The translations under genes and the position numbers were made by a program. Shown here piece after piece: positions 10,936-22,275 of a DNA stretch of 64,000 nt. The stretch comes from Lunularia cruciata (taxonomy: Eukaryota; Streptophyta; Marchantiopsida; Lunulariales; Lunulariaceae). Each line of letters opens with the position of its first letter. Within the stretch, counting starts at the first letter, position 1. The notes under the pieces are model-generated. The model saw only the letters and a program-made list of their open reading frames with translations. It had not been told where the DNA came from and ran no database searches. Where the stretch lies: the NCBI GenBank assembly GCA_948567375.1, contig OX419761.1:53136501-53200500 (forward strand). The letters run 5' to 3'.

Positions 10936-11841
10936 TCAAAAACCAACTGGGCGTGGTGCACTTTGCTGCACTCTAGAAGAAGTCACAACCGTGGATGAGG
11001 TCTCTCTACCAAATCCAGCTGTCACCACTCTCTCCTCCACCATGTTGAGCTCAATACGCTCAGCCAAACCAAAGACTACTGCCAAAGTGGGCGAAGTAGC
11101 CTGCAACAACGTAGCATCACGAACTCTACGTCGCAACTCCCTGTCCAGTATCCCATACCAAAACTGGACTGCCTGGGCCTCAGTAACTCCCTGAGTGAAA
11201 CTGATCAGCCGCCTCATGTGAGTATATGCCTCGCGTAGGCTCTCTCCAGCCTTCCGCTGGAACTCCTACAAGCTCCTCAGCTTGTCAGTCCGCACTCCTT
11301 GGTAGTTCTGCCTCAAACATAGGAAGAACTCCACCATGGGGTTAAACCCCGGTACCACACCACCTCTTGCAGCGGTACCTCCACTCGTAGTAGCACTATC
11401 TCCAGCTAGTGCACCTCCACTAGCTCCACCAACACTACTCGAGCTAGAACTCGTAGGTACAGCCGATCTACTCCTGGCCACCGAGCCTGAAGTGATGGAG
11501 ACATAGTGTGGAGACCAATACTGTCTCCATAACTCAATCTCCTCCAAATGAGCTCTCCTGAACTCATGGTAGTCGTCCATCGGCGGACCCTCCAAGTGCT
11601 GAAACAACCCCTTCCATGCCATGAAGGGTGTGAACAAAGTCGGGTTCCGCATCTGCTGCAGATCACACCAACTATCGAACTCTTGGATGAAGTCATCCAA
11701 CTCAATGGTACCCACTGTACCAGAGTAACGCCTAGGGCCTTTGGAGGCCCCATAAATCTCGTCCATGTCCCACAACAACGGTGCGGACACACCAAGTGCA
11801 CTCTCAACTGAATGTGCTCCTGAACTCCAACTCAGAGTCAA
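10936..11841 (-). pseudogene. Element M Gag (capsid region)
   Basis: A gypsy-type Gag is recognisable from order and motifs: ELDDFIQEFDSW, HLEGPPMDDYHEF, WRQYWSPHY, then FRRLISFTQGV-like helices (LISFTQGVTEAQAVQFW, ELRRRVRDATL). TAG at 11266-11268 and TGA at 10936-10938 break it. The upstream frame is lost by a small deletion near 11830 relative to the M2 copy at 47900-47960, where the reading frame runs on. The particle-forming function is inferred from position and family. Confidence 0.8.
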
Positions 11842-11911
11842 TCTCCTCCCTCACTGGGACCTGAGATACAGGCTGATACCGAGCACCACTCCGAGTAAAC
11901 CCACTGCGTAC

Positions 11912-12590
11912 TGTGAGCCGGCCTGTCTCTCACTCAGGATGAACCTCTGATGGCTATTATGGTAGCGCACCATGGACTAAGAAGGCAAGGAACCCCAACT
12001 CCATCATACTCCTCCAAGGCTAACACTCCAAGACTCAAGACATTGCTCACTAGAGAACTCAATGAGAGAGAGATAGTTGCAAATGAAAGGATGATGAGTA
12101 CCTCCTCACTCCTTGTTTATATACTTGTGAAATAGTTACGTACCAAAGTTACTAATTACCGTAGTAACTCAAGTTACTAGACTAAAAGTCAAGTAAAGTC
12201 AAAAAGTAGAAAGGAATATCCATTCACATGGGCATATTCCCCTTATCTTGACCCAACCACTAAAGCAAGGATTCCTTCACATGGGCTATCCTTGGACTAA
12301 AGAAGAATCCAAAACAAAAAGGCTTGCGGGCCCAAGAGTTCTCAACTCTTTCCCCAAAGCCAAACACCTAGGAATAATACCAAGTCAACACACTAAAATC
12401 CAAAATAGTGGTGCTCATCTTTTCTACTTCCTCTAAAGTAAGGTCCCATCTATCTTAGCTATGACTAACTTTAGCTAACCATGACTAATATAGAACCATC
12501 CTTTATCTCTATATAAATAATATCTCTTAAGTACTTGTAATACCAAGCTAAATATCACAATACCACACACATGCACAAATGGGTGTTACA
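11912..12590 (-). repeat. Solo LTR of type G inserted in the leader of element M
   Basis: On the - strand it starts TGTAACACCC (12590) and ends GGCTCACA (11912). The flanks share a 4-bp GTAC (11908-11911 and 12591-12594), consistent with a target duplication. A TATA-like TATATAAAC lies on the - strand near 12116-12124. The same LTR borders element H (47126-47275 and 35399-35509) and recurs at 48021. There is no internal retroelement sequence, so it is a solo LTR. Confidence 0.8.
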
Positions 12591-13084
12591 GTACTGCAGG
12601 GCTAACTCCTATGGAATCTCCAAAGAACTCCGTCATGACAAAGTAACCACACCAACAAACCCAAACCACCAACTGCAACCGCAAGTCGCAACCGCAAGTC
12701 GCAACCGCAAGTATCCCACCAAGTGCCAATACCACCGCGTGCCAACACCAACTAGACACCACCCACTAATGTAACTCTAACCGAGATAACTACACTAGGA
12801 GAAAGGCAACCTGTAACCTGCCATCATAACATGCACTCTCACGGTCTGCAGGTCATCACTTCCTACCTCACCGGAGAGTAACAAAGGTAGTCTGACTAGT
12901 CATCACTCCAGCCTCACCACCGAGAGCACACCAGAGCACCAACGCTCAAAAGTCAAGGCACCTCACACAAACATGGTGCACAAACAGGAAGCAGAGAATG
13001 GAGGGGATCCAATCACAAGAAATCTAAACAAAAACCCTCCATCTCATAACACAACACGGGACTGACTCTGCCACCATTTGGCAT
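12591..13084 (-). other. Leader and candidate primer-binding site of element M
   Basis: This non-coding stretch lies between the LTR-like region and Gag. On the - strand, TGGTGGCAGAGTC at about 13081-13069 follows an ...AATGCCA end and could be the primer-binding site. It is not the initiator-Met sequence used by the other elements here and the tRNA is not identified. A 13-bp unit (GCAACCGCAAGTC) is repeated three times in tandem at about 12675-12712. Confidence 0.4.
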
Positions 13085-14434
13085 TTGACATAAGAGTAGT
13101 TCGTATCTAAGTCCTAAGCTACTAGGATCACCAAGAATGGGATCAAACTGCCTCTCCTAGCCAAAGCTACATGTGTATAGATAATAGTGGCACAGTCACT
13201 ATGACAACAAGTGAGGGTGGACCAGTTGGCTAGGGCACCAGTCTAGGAACAAGAGATCTAGGGGTCAAACCCTGTTGCGCACAATCTAGCAAGAAAGGCA
13301 GATTTTGCCAACCAATGACCAAGATCTACACTAAACTAGCTAGCCTCATGCCAGCAAGCTGGCTTGCTGGCCCTTCTGGCCCTATGCCTCGAAGCCTTGA
13401 AGCCTCGAAACGCCGAAATTCAGCCAAATGAGGCCTTTCTTGTTGCCACTTCGAACCTCCTCCAAAATTGGCAAAACTTCTCCAAATCTACGAAACTCCT
13501 CCAAACTAGCGAAACTTCTCCAAATCTGGCCAAACAGCGAAACTCCTCCAATTCTGGCCCAAAATCTGACGTAAAATCTGACGTAAACCCTAAAGATGGA
13601 TGTCCGCCAAATCCCCCGCTAACTTTCCACTTGAGCCAAATTGACAAAACGGGTTTTTCTAAATCACAATTTCATGAGAAGAGCTTTCCAACTCCACCTT
13701 CAATTTCACTTTCTGAGCCCAACTCGCAGCAAATTGGTCCTGCCTTCACCTCCTGAGCTCAAAATCACAACACTGCTCAAAAATTGCTCCTTCTTTGCTC
13801 AAAATTTGGCCAGCACTTCCGCACACCGTCCGCCTAACTGCCAAATTTGCATCAACTACACGAGCTTCTGCACACTAGGGAAACACTGAACCTGAATCGA
13901 GCTACCACGATCCACCGAGCTTGGAGATACCACCAACACTCAACGTTCTTGCACCCGATTTCCCCCTGACTTCACTTCTCTGATGTAATCAGATTGCTTA
14001 ACATTCTCAACTCAACTCAACTCAGATCAGTACTTGATCTGTCACTCTATAAACTGCCAACAACTGGGCACTGATTACAGTCAAGCCACATCCACTCAAG
14101 CATAGAGAATCCAGGTGACGCTCGCCGGCCTCTGTCCACCATAGCCAGGAACTCGAAGGCTCAACATCAGAGAAGTGAGCTCTCTGGAGCTCACTTTGAA
14201 ACTATACCCCCTGGACTCGAGCTAGCCCTGAAACCCTAACGGTCCCACTGACGGCACACTCGACGGTGCAAACGGTGCAAAGTGACGGTGGGCCCCACCG
14301 TGAAGTCAGTACCCCAAACACAAAATCTAACCGTCGGAAAGTAGTCCCTGAGAAACTGCTAGAATAACTCTAACTACCATCACTGGAACTCCAGTGTCCG
14401 AGCATCTAGATGCGGAACTACAAATGGCGTGACA
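13085..14434 (-). repeat. Right (5') LTR-like region of element M
   Basis: On the - strand it begins TGTCACGCC (14434) and extends about 1.35 kb to the primer-site candidate. The outer 449 bp (13986-14434) are the same as 3949-4393. The inner part has no counterpart at the left end but is homologous to M2 sequence at 48693-49250, so it belongs to the family. A telomere-box-like AAACCCTAA occurs in both copies (about 4191 and 14230). Confidence 0.6.
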
Positions 14435-14438
14435 ATTT

Positions 14439-14655
14439 TGAAAATTTAGAGAATTGCATATCTATGCAAGTAGCAAAGGAATTGGGTATTCCTATCAAGG
14501 CACTAATTGGAAATAGATTGATGATGGTGGATGGTAGAAAGGGTTTTGCATTTTGTACCTTGCATCCTGTTACGTTAAAGATTAAGAAGGAATATTTAGA
14601 ATGTATGAGATTTAAAGTGGCACTCTACATTACGATGTCATTCTAGGACTACCTT
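14439..14655 (+). pseudogene. Element F protease fragment
   Basis: The short frame (QVAKELGIPIKALIGNRLMM, then GFAFC) matches D2 at 22059-22255. It is the continuation of element F after the M insertion. It ends at ctaggactacctt, where D2 begins. The catalytic DSG-like part lies on the other side of M and is not intact. Confidence 0.7.
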
Positions 14656-14896
14656 AGTCATAACATGGAGTTTAGTGACAAGTTAATCAATATTAACAAA
14701 GTAGTAAATAGGCCAAATTAGCCTAGAATATTCTAGAAGTATCTAGGAAGTTTATTGTGAAGCTTCCTACTAGCTTAGCTTGCATCCCAAGTAAGTAGTT
14801 TCTAAAAGGAAGCTTCTAGAAGCTTCTAACTAGCTTAACTTGCATGCCAAGTAAGCGGCTTCAAGAAGGAAAATTCTTGAGAAGCTTCCTAAGTAA

Positions 14897-17800
14897 TGTG
14901 ACAATCCGGCAAATATCACTTTTGTGGTAATCAGGTAAGTAAAGTTCGTTCCCGCAGACATACAAGTCAGAATTGGTCAAATACAAAGCAAAGTAACAAT
15001 TTAGTTCTTCTTGGTTGCGTCTTTAATCTCTTAGGTAGAAACCACACCCAGAAGAGAGTAACAAGCACTGATTTGCAGTCTTGTCACAAATTCATACTTC
15101 TTAATCACAACTCCAACAAACCTTTCCAAACAATCTTGATTGTGATGATTCAGGCTCTCCCAAAAATGGCACTTCACTACAAAATGACTTTGCCTCAGAA
15201 TTGTGTTCCACCCCTCCACTGAAGGCACAACTTCCTCAATCAAAATTGCTTCACATTAACCTTGCACTGCACTCACAAATGCAGAATACTACCAACACTA
15301 CAATTCCTCTCAGATCTGTCAAGGCATTGCTTCAATTGCACTTCACTCAAGATCAAACACACAAAATGAAGATCAAGGCTATGGAATCCAACATCCAACA
15401 AGCACTTTGACTTGCACTTTGAATTTCTCCACACACTCACAACCACAGAATCAAGCTCAAGCAACGAGCACTACTTCACAACACTTCACTTTATCTATTC
15501 TTAGAAATTATGAGTACTGAACAACATTTCTCTGCGAATGCCACTCTTAAATAGTGAAGCAAATCGACAATTCTAACAACTATACCATTCTACAACAACC
15601 GTTCTAACCTGCAGATCCGAAATGACAATGCATCCCTTCATATCTACCTCTTCAAATCTCAAAAACTGTTACTAATCTGATCCAATGTCTACTTTGTCAT
15701 CGACTTTGAAACCCAAAGTAATTTTACTTCCTACTACCCTATCCTCGGGTTTCATATCTTCTACTTCTTCTACCAGATCCAACAATTCTCTTTCCTGATC
15801 TGAAATTCCACTAGTGGGTAACCCTTCTAAACCTTCATCTCTTGACCCACTCTTCTCTAATGTCTTTGATGGTAACTCCAAAGACATCTGTACTCCTAAG
15901 TTATCTACTTCAGGTTTGGCTCTAACATCCTTGTGAAGTTTTTCTATCTCCAACTTTACTAAGTCTAATCTAATCGCAATATTATCTTCTACCTTTAAGA
16001 TCTTCCTATCTACACGAGTCCTGAGACTTATCAGCAACACGTTCAAATTGGTATCTTTTGCCTATCTTTGCCTCATCTCCTGCACCAACAATTTCAACTC
16101 GTGCAGCCTTGTCTCTTCAATTCAAACACTGGCCTCTGTACTCAACATTGCGTTCATCCTGAGGACAATCTCCTTCAACGGCTCTAATCGCATTTTCCTC
16201 TCTCGCTCTCGACCTGCAAGCCAATCCTCCTTGTACATTGCCAACTCTGATTTGAACTTGGCTTTCACTGTTTCCTTCTCCTTCTCCTTTTGTACAATCT
16301 TCTCCTCCTGATTACAAAGTAACTCTTGTAATCTTTCTTCTTCCCTATATTGTGCTGCTAACTCCCTTTGCCAGAGTTGCTTCTTTTCTTCTACACTCTC
16401 CATCACCCTATCGAGCTCTTGATCCTTTGTTGCTACTCTCGCCATAGCATGGATAAGTTCTACTCTTAATTAGCAAACTGTTGCTTCAAGATCTCATATT
16501 CTGCTACTTGCCTTTCCCTTGTTATGTCACTCTTCTTAACGAGTTCTTCTCGATATCTCACTTCTCTCTTCAGGTCTTCAATTACCTGAGTCTTCACTAC
16601 TGCCTCCGCTCACAATACTTCACTTTCCTCCTCACCTTGGGTTATGATTTTCTTCAACTCTGAGTTCTCTTCTTCTAACCGCGCTAAGACCTGCAACACA
16701 ATCTTCACTTCTGGACACTTTGATTGCATCTCCTTCTTCATGTGTTCTAACTTCACCAACAGAGGACACACAACCTCCCGCAGGTACTCTACTCCATCGC
16801 TCACTACTACCTCCTCTTGCGTAGCACCTTCCCTTAGCATTTTGTGTTCATCCAATACTCGCCTTCTTCTCTGCAATCTTTGTATCGGAACGGACGCCTT
16901 GCTTCCCGAGCTTTTGTTCATTTCTTTGTTTACTTTACTCGGACTTGCATCATATTTTGCCTTGCGTCTCGAGCAAACTCCCCTCTGAACTGCAATCTTC
17001 TTCTCTTTGGCCTCGGGTATCTCATCCTCCAACTTTGTGTTGTCCTCGGCCTTGGTCACCGCCTGCACTTCTTCTTCCACCTTGGCAGCAACTGGCACCG
17101 ATGTCATTTCTCCTCCTTCATCACTGTTGCTACTCGTATCTCCACTTTGTAGCGTTAGCTCGGGCTCCTCCTCGCGTTCCGAGTCTTTGGACTTGCACTC
17201 GGCTTCACCTTCCAAGTCTTCATCTTCTGACGCAATCACCACCATGCCTCACCTCGGGTTTCCTCTTCTTGTCTTCTGAGGTTTCATCTTGTCTTCGGCT
17301 TTGCCTTGCCAACTTCTCTTCTTTGATTTTGGAGTACTCACTTTGATCTCCACATTCTTCCCCGTCTTCTTGTAGTACTCGTTGGTGCTTCTGATTTGTA
17401 AGATGTACTACTGCTCCTCTATATCAACCTCCCTTCTTAAGTCGGGATGGAAATGCGACACCATCCGAGTTTGCTCCGCCGAGTTCAACAAATTCAACCC
17501 AAAGTAGAAATGGGCTGCAAACTGCACGATGTAATGTGGAGGCAATTTATCCCGCAGATTCCACACCATTTGTCACGTTCTCCCATGGAAACACCTCACC
17601 CAATTGATTGGTTCTCCTGGAAACAATTTGTGAAAGAACACTGCTTGGTGTTTCATCACATAGGTTGTTCTCTCTGGCTTCAGGATCGCCATCAGAGCAC
17701 TCACAATTCCTCTCTTGACAGGATCTTTATAGCTCTCAACTTTGTACCCATTCTTCGTCCGCTTTGACGAGAATGCATCTCTCACTTCTTGGGTTTCTTT

Positions 17801-18654
17801 CGCTATCTCTCCCTTCCCCAAGAACGTGGCACCTTGCTCCGCGCCTACTTCCTTCCCCAATACTAATTTCCAATCTGACTCTGTCCAACAAGCCGGATTT
17901 CCCCTCTTCCCTTCCTCTTTGGGTCCATCAAGGCACTTGCTCTTGATGATCTCAATCATGAAACCTGGAAAACTAACATTCCAGTTCCATGCCAAGAATG
18001 TAATCCCAAAGTCGGCTCAAGACTTTGATTCTTGTGATTACATCCAACCTCCAAATTGCATGATTCCTCACGGCAAATTGGAGTTCTTCTTTCCTCCTCC
18101 TATCTCTCCTGCTTTCTCACTGTCTCTCGGTTACACTCTTGCGACTTTTCCCTTACACACTAGCGCGTCTTCCACTCTATTTCCCTTCCCACGATCACCT
18201 GCAGGACAACTTCTCAATGGCAAAGGAAAATTGCTTGACATTGCTTTGTCGCAAGCTCAATTTTTATAGAGTTGCACTTTCTTCGTCTCTCTTCAATTCA
18301 AGTTTCTATCAAGAAATCACACCTCCTGCATGCACTTGTCACTGTCAATTGTACTTCGTGCGTATGGGCCTCCAGTTTTGAATGGTACCTTCTTGAATTT
18401 CTCTCTCCAACGAAAGGTTGTTAGACAGACTTTGCCTCGGGTTGAGCTCCCCTCGATACGAAGACTCCTTACTTTGGGTTGTATGCTGATAGGGCATTTC
18501 CAAGTACTTCACCTTATGACCCGAAGTCACTTTACTTTGGGTTTCATCCCAAAGACTCTTTTCTTTGCCTTCTTTGGCCATACAGGCGCAATTTGACTTC
18601 TCTATACACTTCTTCTTCTCTATTTTGAACAAAACAAAAAATGTGGGCACCAAA
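14897..18654 (-). mobile_element. Unit E1: 3.76-kb TG...CA-type unit with a coiled-coil ORF
   Basis: Its plus-strand ends are TGTGACAATCC and GGGCACCAAA, matching E3 ends TGTGACAACCC and GGGTACCACA. The flanking 5-mers AGTAA (14892-14896) and GGTAA (18655-18659) are a target duplication with one mismatch. It sits within the D2 5' LTR. There is no RT or integrase and no internal copy of its own ends. On the - strand the long ORF comes first, then a TATA-like box (15546-15553) and about 0.65 kb of tail. Confidence 0.75.
15672..18030 (-). pseudogene. E1-encoded coiled-coil protein of unknown function
   Basis: The broken - strand frame matches the E3 ORF from end to end. The N-terminal globular part (about 18000-17400) has FLAWNWN-like and SFPGFMIEI, ESDWKLVLG, ERTTYVMK and NWVRCFHGRT. 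An acidic and basic linker follows, then long Glu/Lys-rich coiled-coil segments (17245-16610 and 16445-16122). The C-terminus has TLEKSGSRDEGL and ends VDIGSD at 15672. A TGA follows HGRT near 17573, where E3 has an arginine codon, and there are further stops. No known enzyme domain was recognised. Confidence 0.6.
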
Positions 18655-18844
18655 GGTAACTTAGCTTGCACTCCAAGAAAGCGGCTCAAGGAAGCTTCTT
18701 AAGAAGTTTCTCAAAGGCCTTGTATGCTCCATATAAATACAAGAGCCAAAGCTCATGCTAGGCATTTGGAGTTTTCCCTCATTTGAGTGTCCCAATGTGA
18801 GCTCCCATTTTCCTATTTCTCTCCTTGGTTTTGGTCTTTTACAT

Positions 18845-18856
18845 TGGTATTAGAGC
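18845..18856 (+). other. Primer-binding site of D2
   Basis: TGGTATTAGAGC one base after the LTR end matches the initiator-Met tRNA 3' complement TGGTATCAGAGC with one C-to-T change. Confidence 0.8.
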
Positions 18857-20290
18857 AAGAATGGAATGGATGAAATTTATGGACCACCAAATCCTCTTCC
18901 TCCAAAGCATTGTGATTTTTGTGTCCAAGTATTACCCAAGCATCATTTCACACAATTCACACCTCGCACTTTGGGTATGCTTTTTTGCATATGATCACCT
19001 TGTCTTAGGAACCCTTGATACTTCTGGTTGTAACTTATGGAGAACGATAGACGTGCTGCATCTATGTGTAAATAAATTAGAGAGTGGGATAGAGTAGTAA
19101 CCATGGCGGCAATACTAGACATTATCATTGTCATGCAACAACAAATTGAGCACCTTACTTGGTTGTTGGATGAACTAGACCAACAATGACAAGAATACAT
19201 AAAGAGAGCACTAATTTGAGATGGAGAAGATCAAATCAGATTCTCAAAATCCAAGGTGTTTGAAGGCAAGAATCTTCTGAACACAATGGAGAATTTTGTG
19301 TTTGACTACAAATGTTACTTTGAAGTTACCAATCTTCAAGATGAATAGAAACAGATTCTCTTGACTTCTAGCCAATTGGATGGTGTGGTAAAAATTTGGT
19401 GGCAATTCTGACTAGAGCGAGTTGAACAACAAATTGTTACACCAATCTTGATATGGGCAGAATTCAAGGAGACAATACTTGGTCAATTTCAAACTATAAA
19501 TGCCACCCAAGCTGCTGTGGTACCCATATTTTTCATTTTGGACGAGTTTTGAAGAAAAAGTGCATTGCTGAAACCAAATTGAAACCAAATTGAAGCCAAA
19601 TGGAGAAGAAATGAATGCAAACTTGTGTTTTGATCAGACCCAAGGGAGTCTACTTTGTGTAAGAGGAAGAAGGTTTTGGACTGGATAAGACCCGAAGAAG
19701 CTTACTTCGTGTCAGAGGAATGAAAAACTCGGATGAGACGTTGAAGGAGGGCAAACCCGAAGGAGAAATAGAAGTTATAGGTCAGGATTCTTGCGGGGGC
19801 CATATCTTAGTGACCAAAACTCCAAATCAAACGTGCTATATCTCGTTGAAAGCTTCTTGTTCAGGGCTTTCCATTGCCACCAAAATCGCAGAGTTTGGAG
19901 GTCTGTACAAGAAGTTACAAACATTTGAAGTTTTAGGAGTAGATGTACTTTGGGTTGAGGTTCTTCGGGTCAATGTGACTTCGGACTTCGGACTTCAAGT
20001 TTACATGACTTTGGGTCTAAAGACTTTGCCTCAAGACTAAGATGAACGACTAAATCCGAGGAAGTCAAACCTCAAAGTGCAGTGAAGGTGACTTCAGGAA
20101 TCTTGCAAGAAGCATCAGAGGAAGTTAAAGTAGGGAAAGAAGATAGTTAGGATACCCATGACTTCAATTTCAGTTCTGATTGAAGATGGAACATGAATTG
20201 AAGGAGAAGTAGCAATAGTGAATAAACCCAAAGTGTAGGATTAGACAGCAAGTGTATTTGGGTCAGTTACATGAGTGATTAGAGGAAAGT

Positions 20291-20638
20291 GTGTTACAAA
20301 TTGAAGGTGTAGATAGTGTATTCATGCTTTCAATTACAATTCTTGATGATGATACAATAGAATCAGTAAAGGAATTGATAGTAGTTAGACCTGAAGTAAG
20401 AGAGATAGGAGTGCAAGTGTCTTCAGATTTGACATTTGACACATTAGAGAAGAGTGGGTCGGGAGATAGAGATTTAGAAGGCTTAATTATGATAGGAGTT
20501 GCAAATCAAGAAGGAGAAGTGATAGAATTAGTGGAGGAATTGGAAGTTGTGAAACCCGAGGACAAAATATTAGGAAATAAAGTTACTTTGGGTTTGGGTT
20601 TGAATAAAGAGGACGAAGTAGACATCGGAGCGGAGTAG
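20291..20638 (+). pseudogene. C-terminal remnant of the E protein in E2
   Basis: An open frame of 115 codons ends EVDIGAE. Its DTLEKSGSGDRDLEGL and ELEVVKPED segments match the C-terminus of the E1 protein (15672-16046) and E3 protein (50137-50397). The N-terminal and coiled-coil parts are missing. Conservation of this tail across all three copies suggests it was under constraint in the source elements. Confidence 0.65.
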
Positions 20639-20754
20639 AAACAGATTTGAGATTTGAAGAGGCAGATATGAAGAGGTGCATTGTCAATTCGGATCTGCAG
20701 GTTAGAACGGTTGTTGTAGAACGGTATAGTTGTTAGAATTGTCAATTTGTTCAC

Positions 20755-20818
20755 TATTTAAGAGTGGCATTCGCAATATTATGTTGTTTATTGCTCATTA
20801 TTTCTGAGAATGAATAAA
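20755..20818 (+). promoter_or_regulatory. TATA-like box and polyadenylation signal in E2
   Basis: TATTTAAG at 20755-20762 is followed about 50 bases later by AATAAA at 20813-20818. The TATA-like box is kept in E1 (15546-15553, reverse strand), while the AATAAA position reads GATAAA in E1 and E3. This spacing is that of an LTR U3/R boundary and is a main reason to read the E units as LTRs. Confidence 0.55.
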
Positions 20819-21959
20819 GCGAAGTGTTGTGAAGCAGTGCTCGTCGCTTGAGCTTGATTCCAAGTATCAACGTTGTACTTGTGTTTGTGAGTGTTTGGAG
20901 AAATTCAAAGTGCAAGTCAGAGTGTTTGTTGGATGTTGGATTCCATAGCCTTGATCTTCATTCTATGTGTTTGATCCTGAGTGAAGTGCAATCAAAGCAA
21001 TGCCCTGACAGATCTGAGAGGAATGGAAGTGTTGGTAGTATTCTGCATTTGTGAGTGCAGTGCAAAGTTGATGTGAAGCAATTTTGATCGAGGAAGTTGT
21101 GCCTTCAGTGGAGGAGTGGAACACAATTTTGAGGCAAAGTTGTTTTGCAGTGAAGTGTTGTTTTTGGGAGAGCCTGAATCATCACAATCAAGATTGTTTG
21201 GAAAGATTTGATGGAGTTTGATTATGGAGTTTGATTAATTTGTGACAAGACTGTGAATCAGTGCTTGTTACTCTCTTCTGGGTGTGGTTTCTACCTGAGA
21301 GATTAAAAATGCAACCAAGAAGAACTACATTGTTACTGTTTGACTTTGTATTTGGACATTTCTGACTTGTATCTCTACGGGAACGAACTTTACTTACCCA
21401 ATTACCGCAAAAGTGATATTTGCCGGGTTGTCACAACTGCACAAGATAAATTGGCAGAATGGAAGTAGATTGGCTCTATAAGGAGCTACATCACACAATT
21501 TTAGAATGTCATCATGCAGATTTGGTGAAATTCTAGATCAATTTGTGAGGGGATTGAAGTCAAGAACCAAATTGGAGTTGACCGTGCGGGAACCACAAAA
21601 TGTGGAAGAAGCCATGCAATTGGTTGAGCACTTTGATTCCTTGGTTGCGACAACTTGGTCTCAATCTCAACCTACACAAAGCCTACCAGTACATTACGCA
21701 CGAGTAGAGGAACCAGCACCAATAAAGATTGATGTTATCCAACATAGACCACTTGGTACAACGGATAGAAAAAGAATGCAACAAAATGGTGGTTGTTTTT
21801 ATTGTCACCAAGTTGGACATCGCATTGTTGAATGTCCACTTAGGAATGAGCAACCTCAACAAGTTGCCTAGATGGAGTTTGTAGAGCGGAATGATTAGGG
21901 AAACAAGGAATCCCAATAGGAGATTTTGAGCCGCCTATTGGGAGCTTGATTAGTTCCAA

Positions 21960-22275
21960 TGGGATTGAAGGCTTGACCTATGCAAGTTTGCTTCACTTAC
22001 AAGATATGATATCTAATTGGGTTTATAGGATTTTGGTTGATTCTAGAAGTTCAGAGAAATGCATGTGTATGCAAGTAGCAAAGGAATTGGTATTCCTATC
22101 AAGCCAGTAATTGGAAGTAAATTGATGATGGCAGATGGTAGAAAAGGTTGTGCATTATGTACCTCACTTCCTATTACCTTAAAGATTAGGAAGGAGTATT
22201 TAGAGTGTATGAGGTTTGTAGTGGTAGATCTACACTATGATATCATTCTAGGACTACCTTGGCTTGAATGGTAGT
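21960..22275 (+). pseudogene. D2 protease remnant
   Basis: ILVDSRSS near 22033 is the retropepsin active-site region with Gly changed to Arg. DLHYDIILGLPWLEW at about 22230-22270 is the conserved C-terminal strand. A frameshift near 22080 separates them. Inactive. Confidence 0.75.

Larger units (their letters stand above)
3841..14434 (-). mobile_element. Element M: Ty3/gypsy element encoding a C5-DNA methyltransferase and a PHD finger
   Basis: A roughly 10.6-kb - strand element lies inside element F. Element F sequence ends ...gattt at 3840 and resumes attttg at 14435, which is a 4-bp duplication (ATTT). The outer ends are TG (3841) and CA (14434). A 445-bp direct repeat sits near both ends (3949-4393 and 13986-14434). 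Reading the - strand from the right: LTR-like region, primer-site region, leader, Gag, zinc knuckles, protease, methyltransferase, RT, RNase H, integrase, PHD finger, purine-rich tract. A solo LTR (11912-12590) is inserted in the leader. No chromodomain is seen. Confidence 0.85.
14656..18843 (+). repeat. 5' LTR of D2, interrupted by E1
   Basis: The pieces 14656-14896 and 18655-18843 together (about 430 bp) match the 3' LTR at 32026-32444, including the repeated phrase gcttagcttgcatcccaagta. The interrupted join is confirmed by the uninterrupted 3' copy near 32260. A TATA box TATAAATA lies at 18732-18739. The LTR ends ...cttttaca at 18843. Confidence 0.8.
19516..21435 (+). mobile_element. Unit E2: internally deleted E unit, opposite orientation to E1
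   Basis: It starts TGTGGTACCC and ends GGTTGTCACA, the reverse complement of the E1 and E3 ends. The flanking 5-mers GCTGC and ACTGC differ at one base. It is 1.92 kb instead of 3.7 kb, with most of the ORF deleted and both ends kept. It is inserted in D2 gag. Confidence 0.8.
18860..21910 (+). pseudogene. D2 gag, split by E2
   Basis: Gag starts near 19104 (MAAILDIIIVMQQQIEHL) and runs to 19515, then resumes at 21441 and ends with a zinc knuckle CFYCHQVGHRIVEC (CX2CX4HX4C) at about 21797-21838. Several stops (TGA near 19187 and 19217, TAG near 19347) and a frameshift near 21530 break it. The exact join is shown by element F at 3208-3240, where the same sequence is continuous. Confidence 0.75.

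Noticed and set aside
4700-11268. Eight TAG codons in the M frame as a sign that TAG is a sense codon in this organism
   Set aside because: The gene at 56127-57537 ends in TAG, and TGA stops and frameshifts also occur in the elements. Paralogue comparison shows CAG or TGG at several TAG positions, so mutation explains them better.
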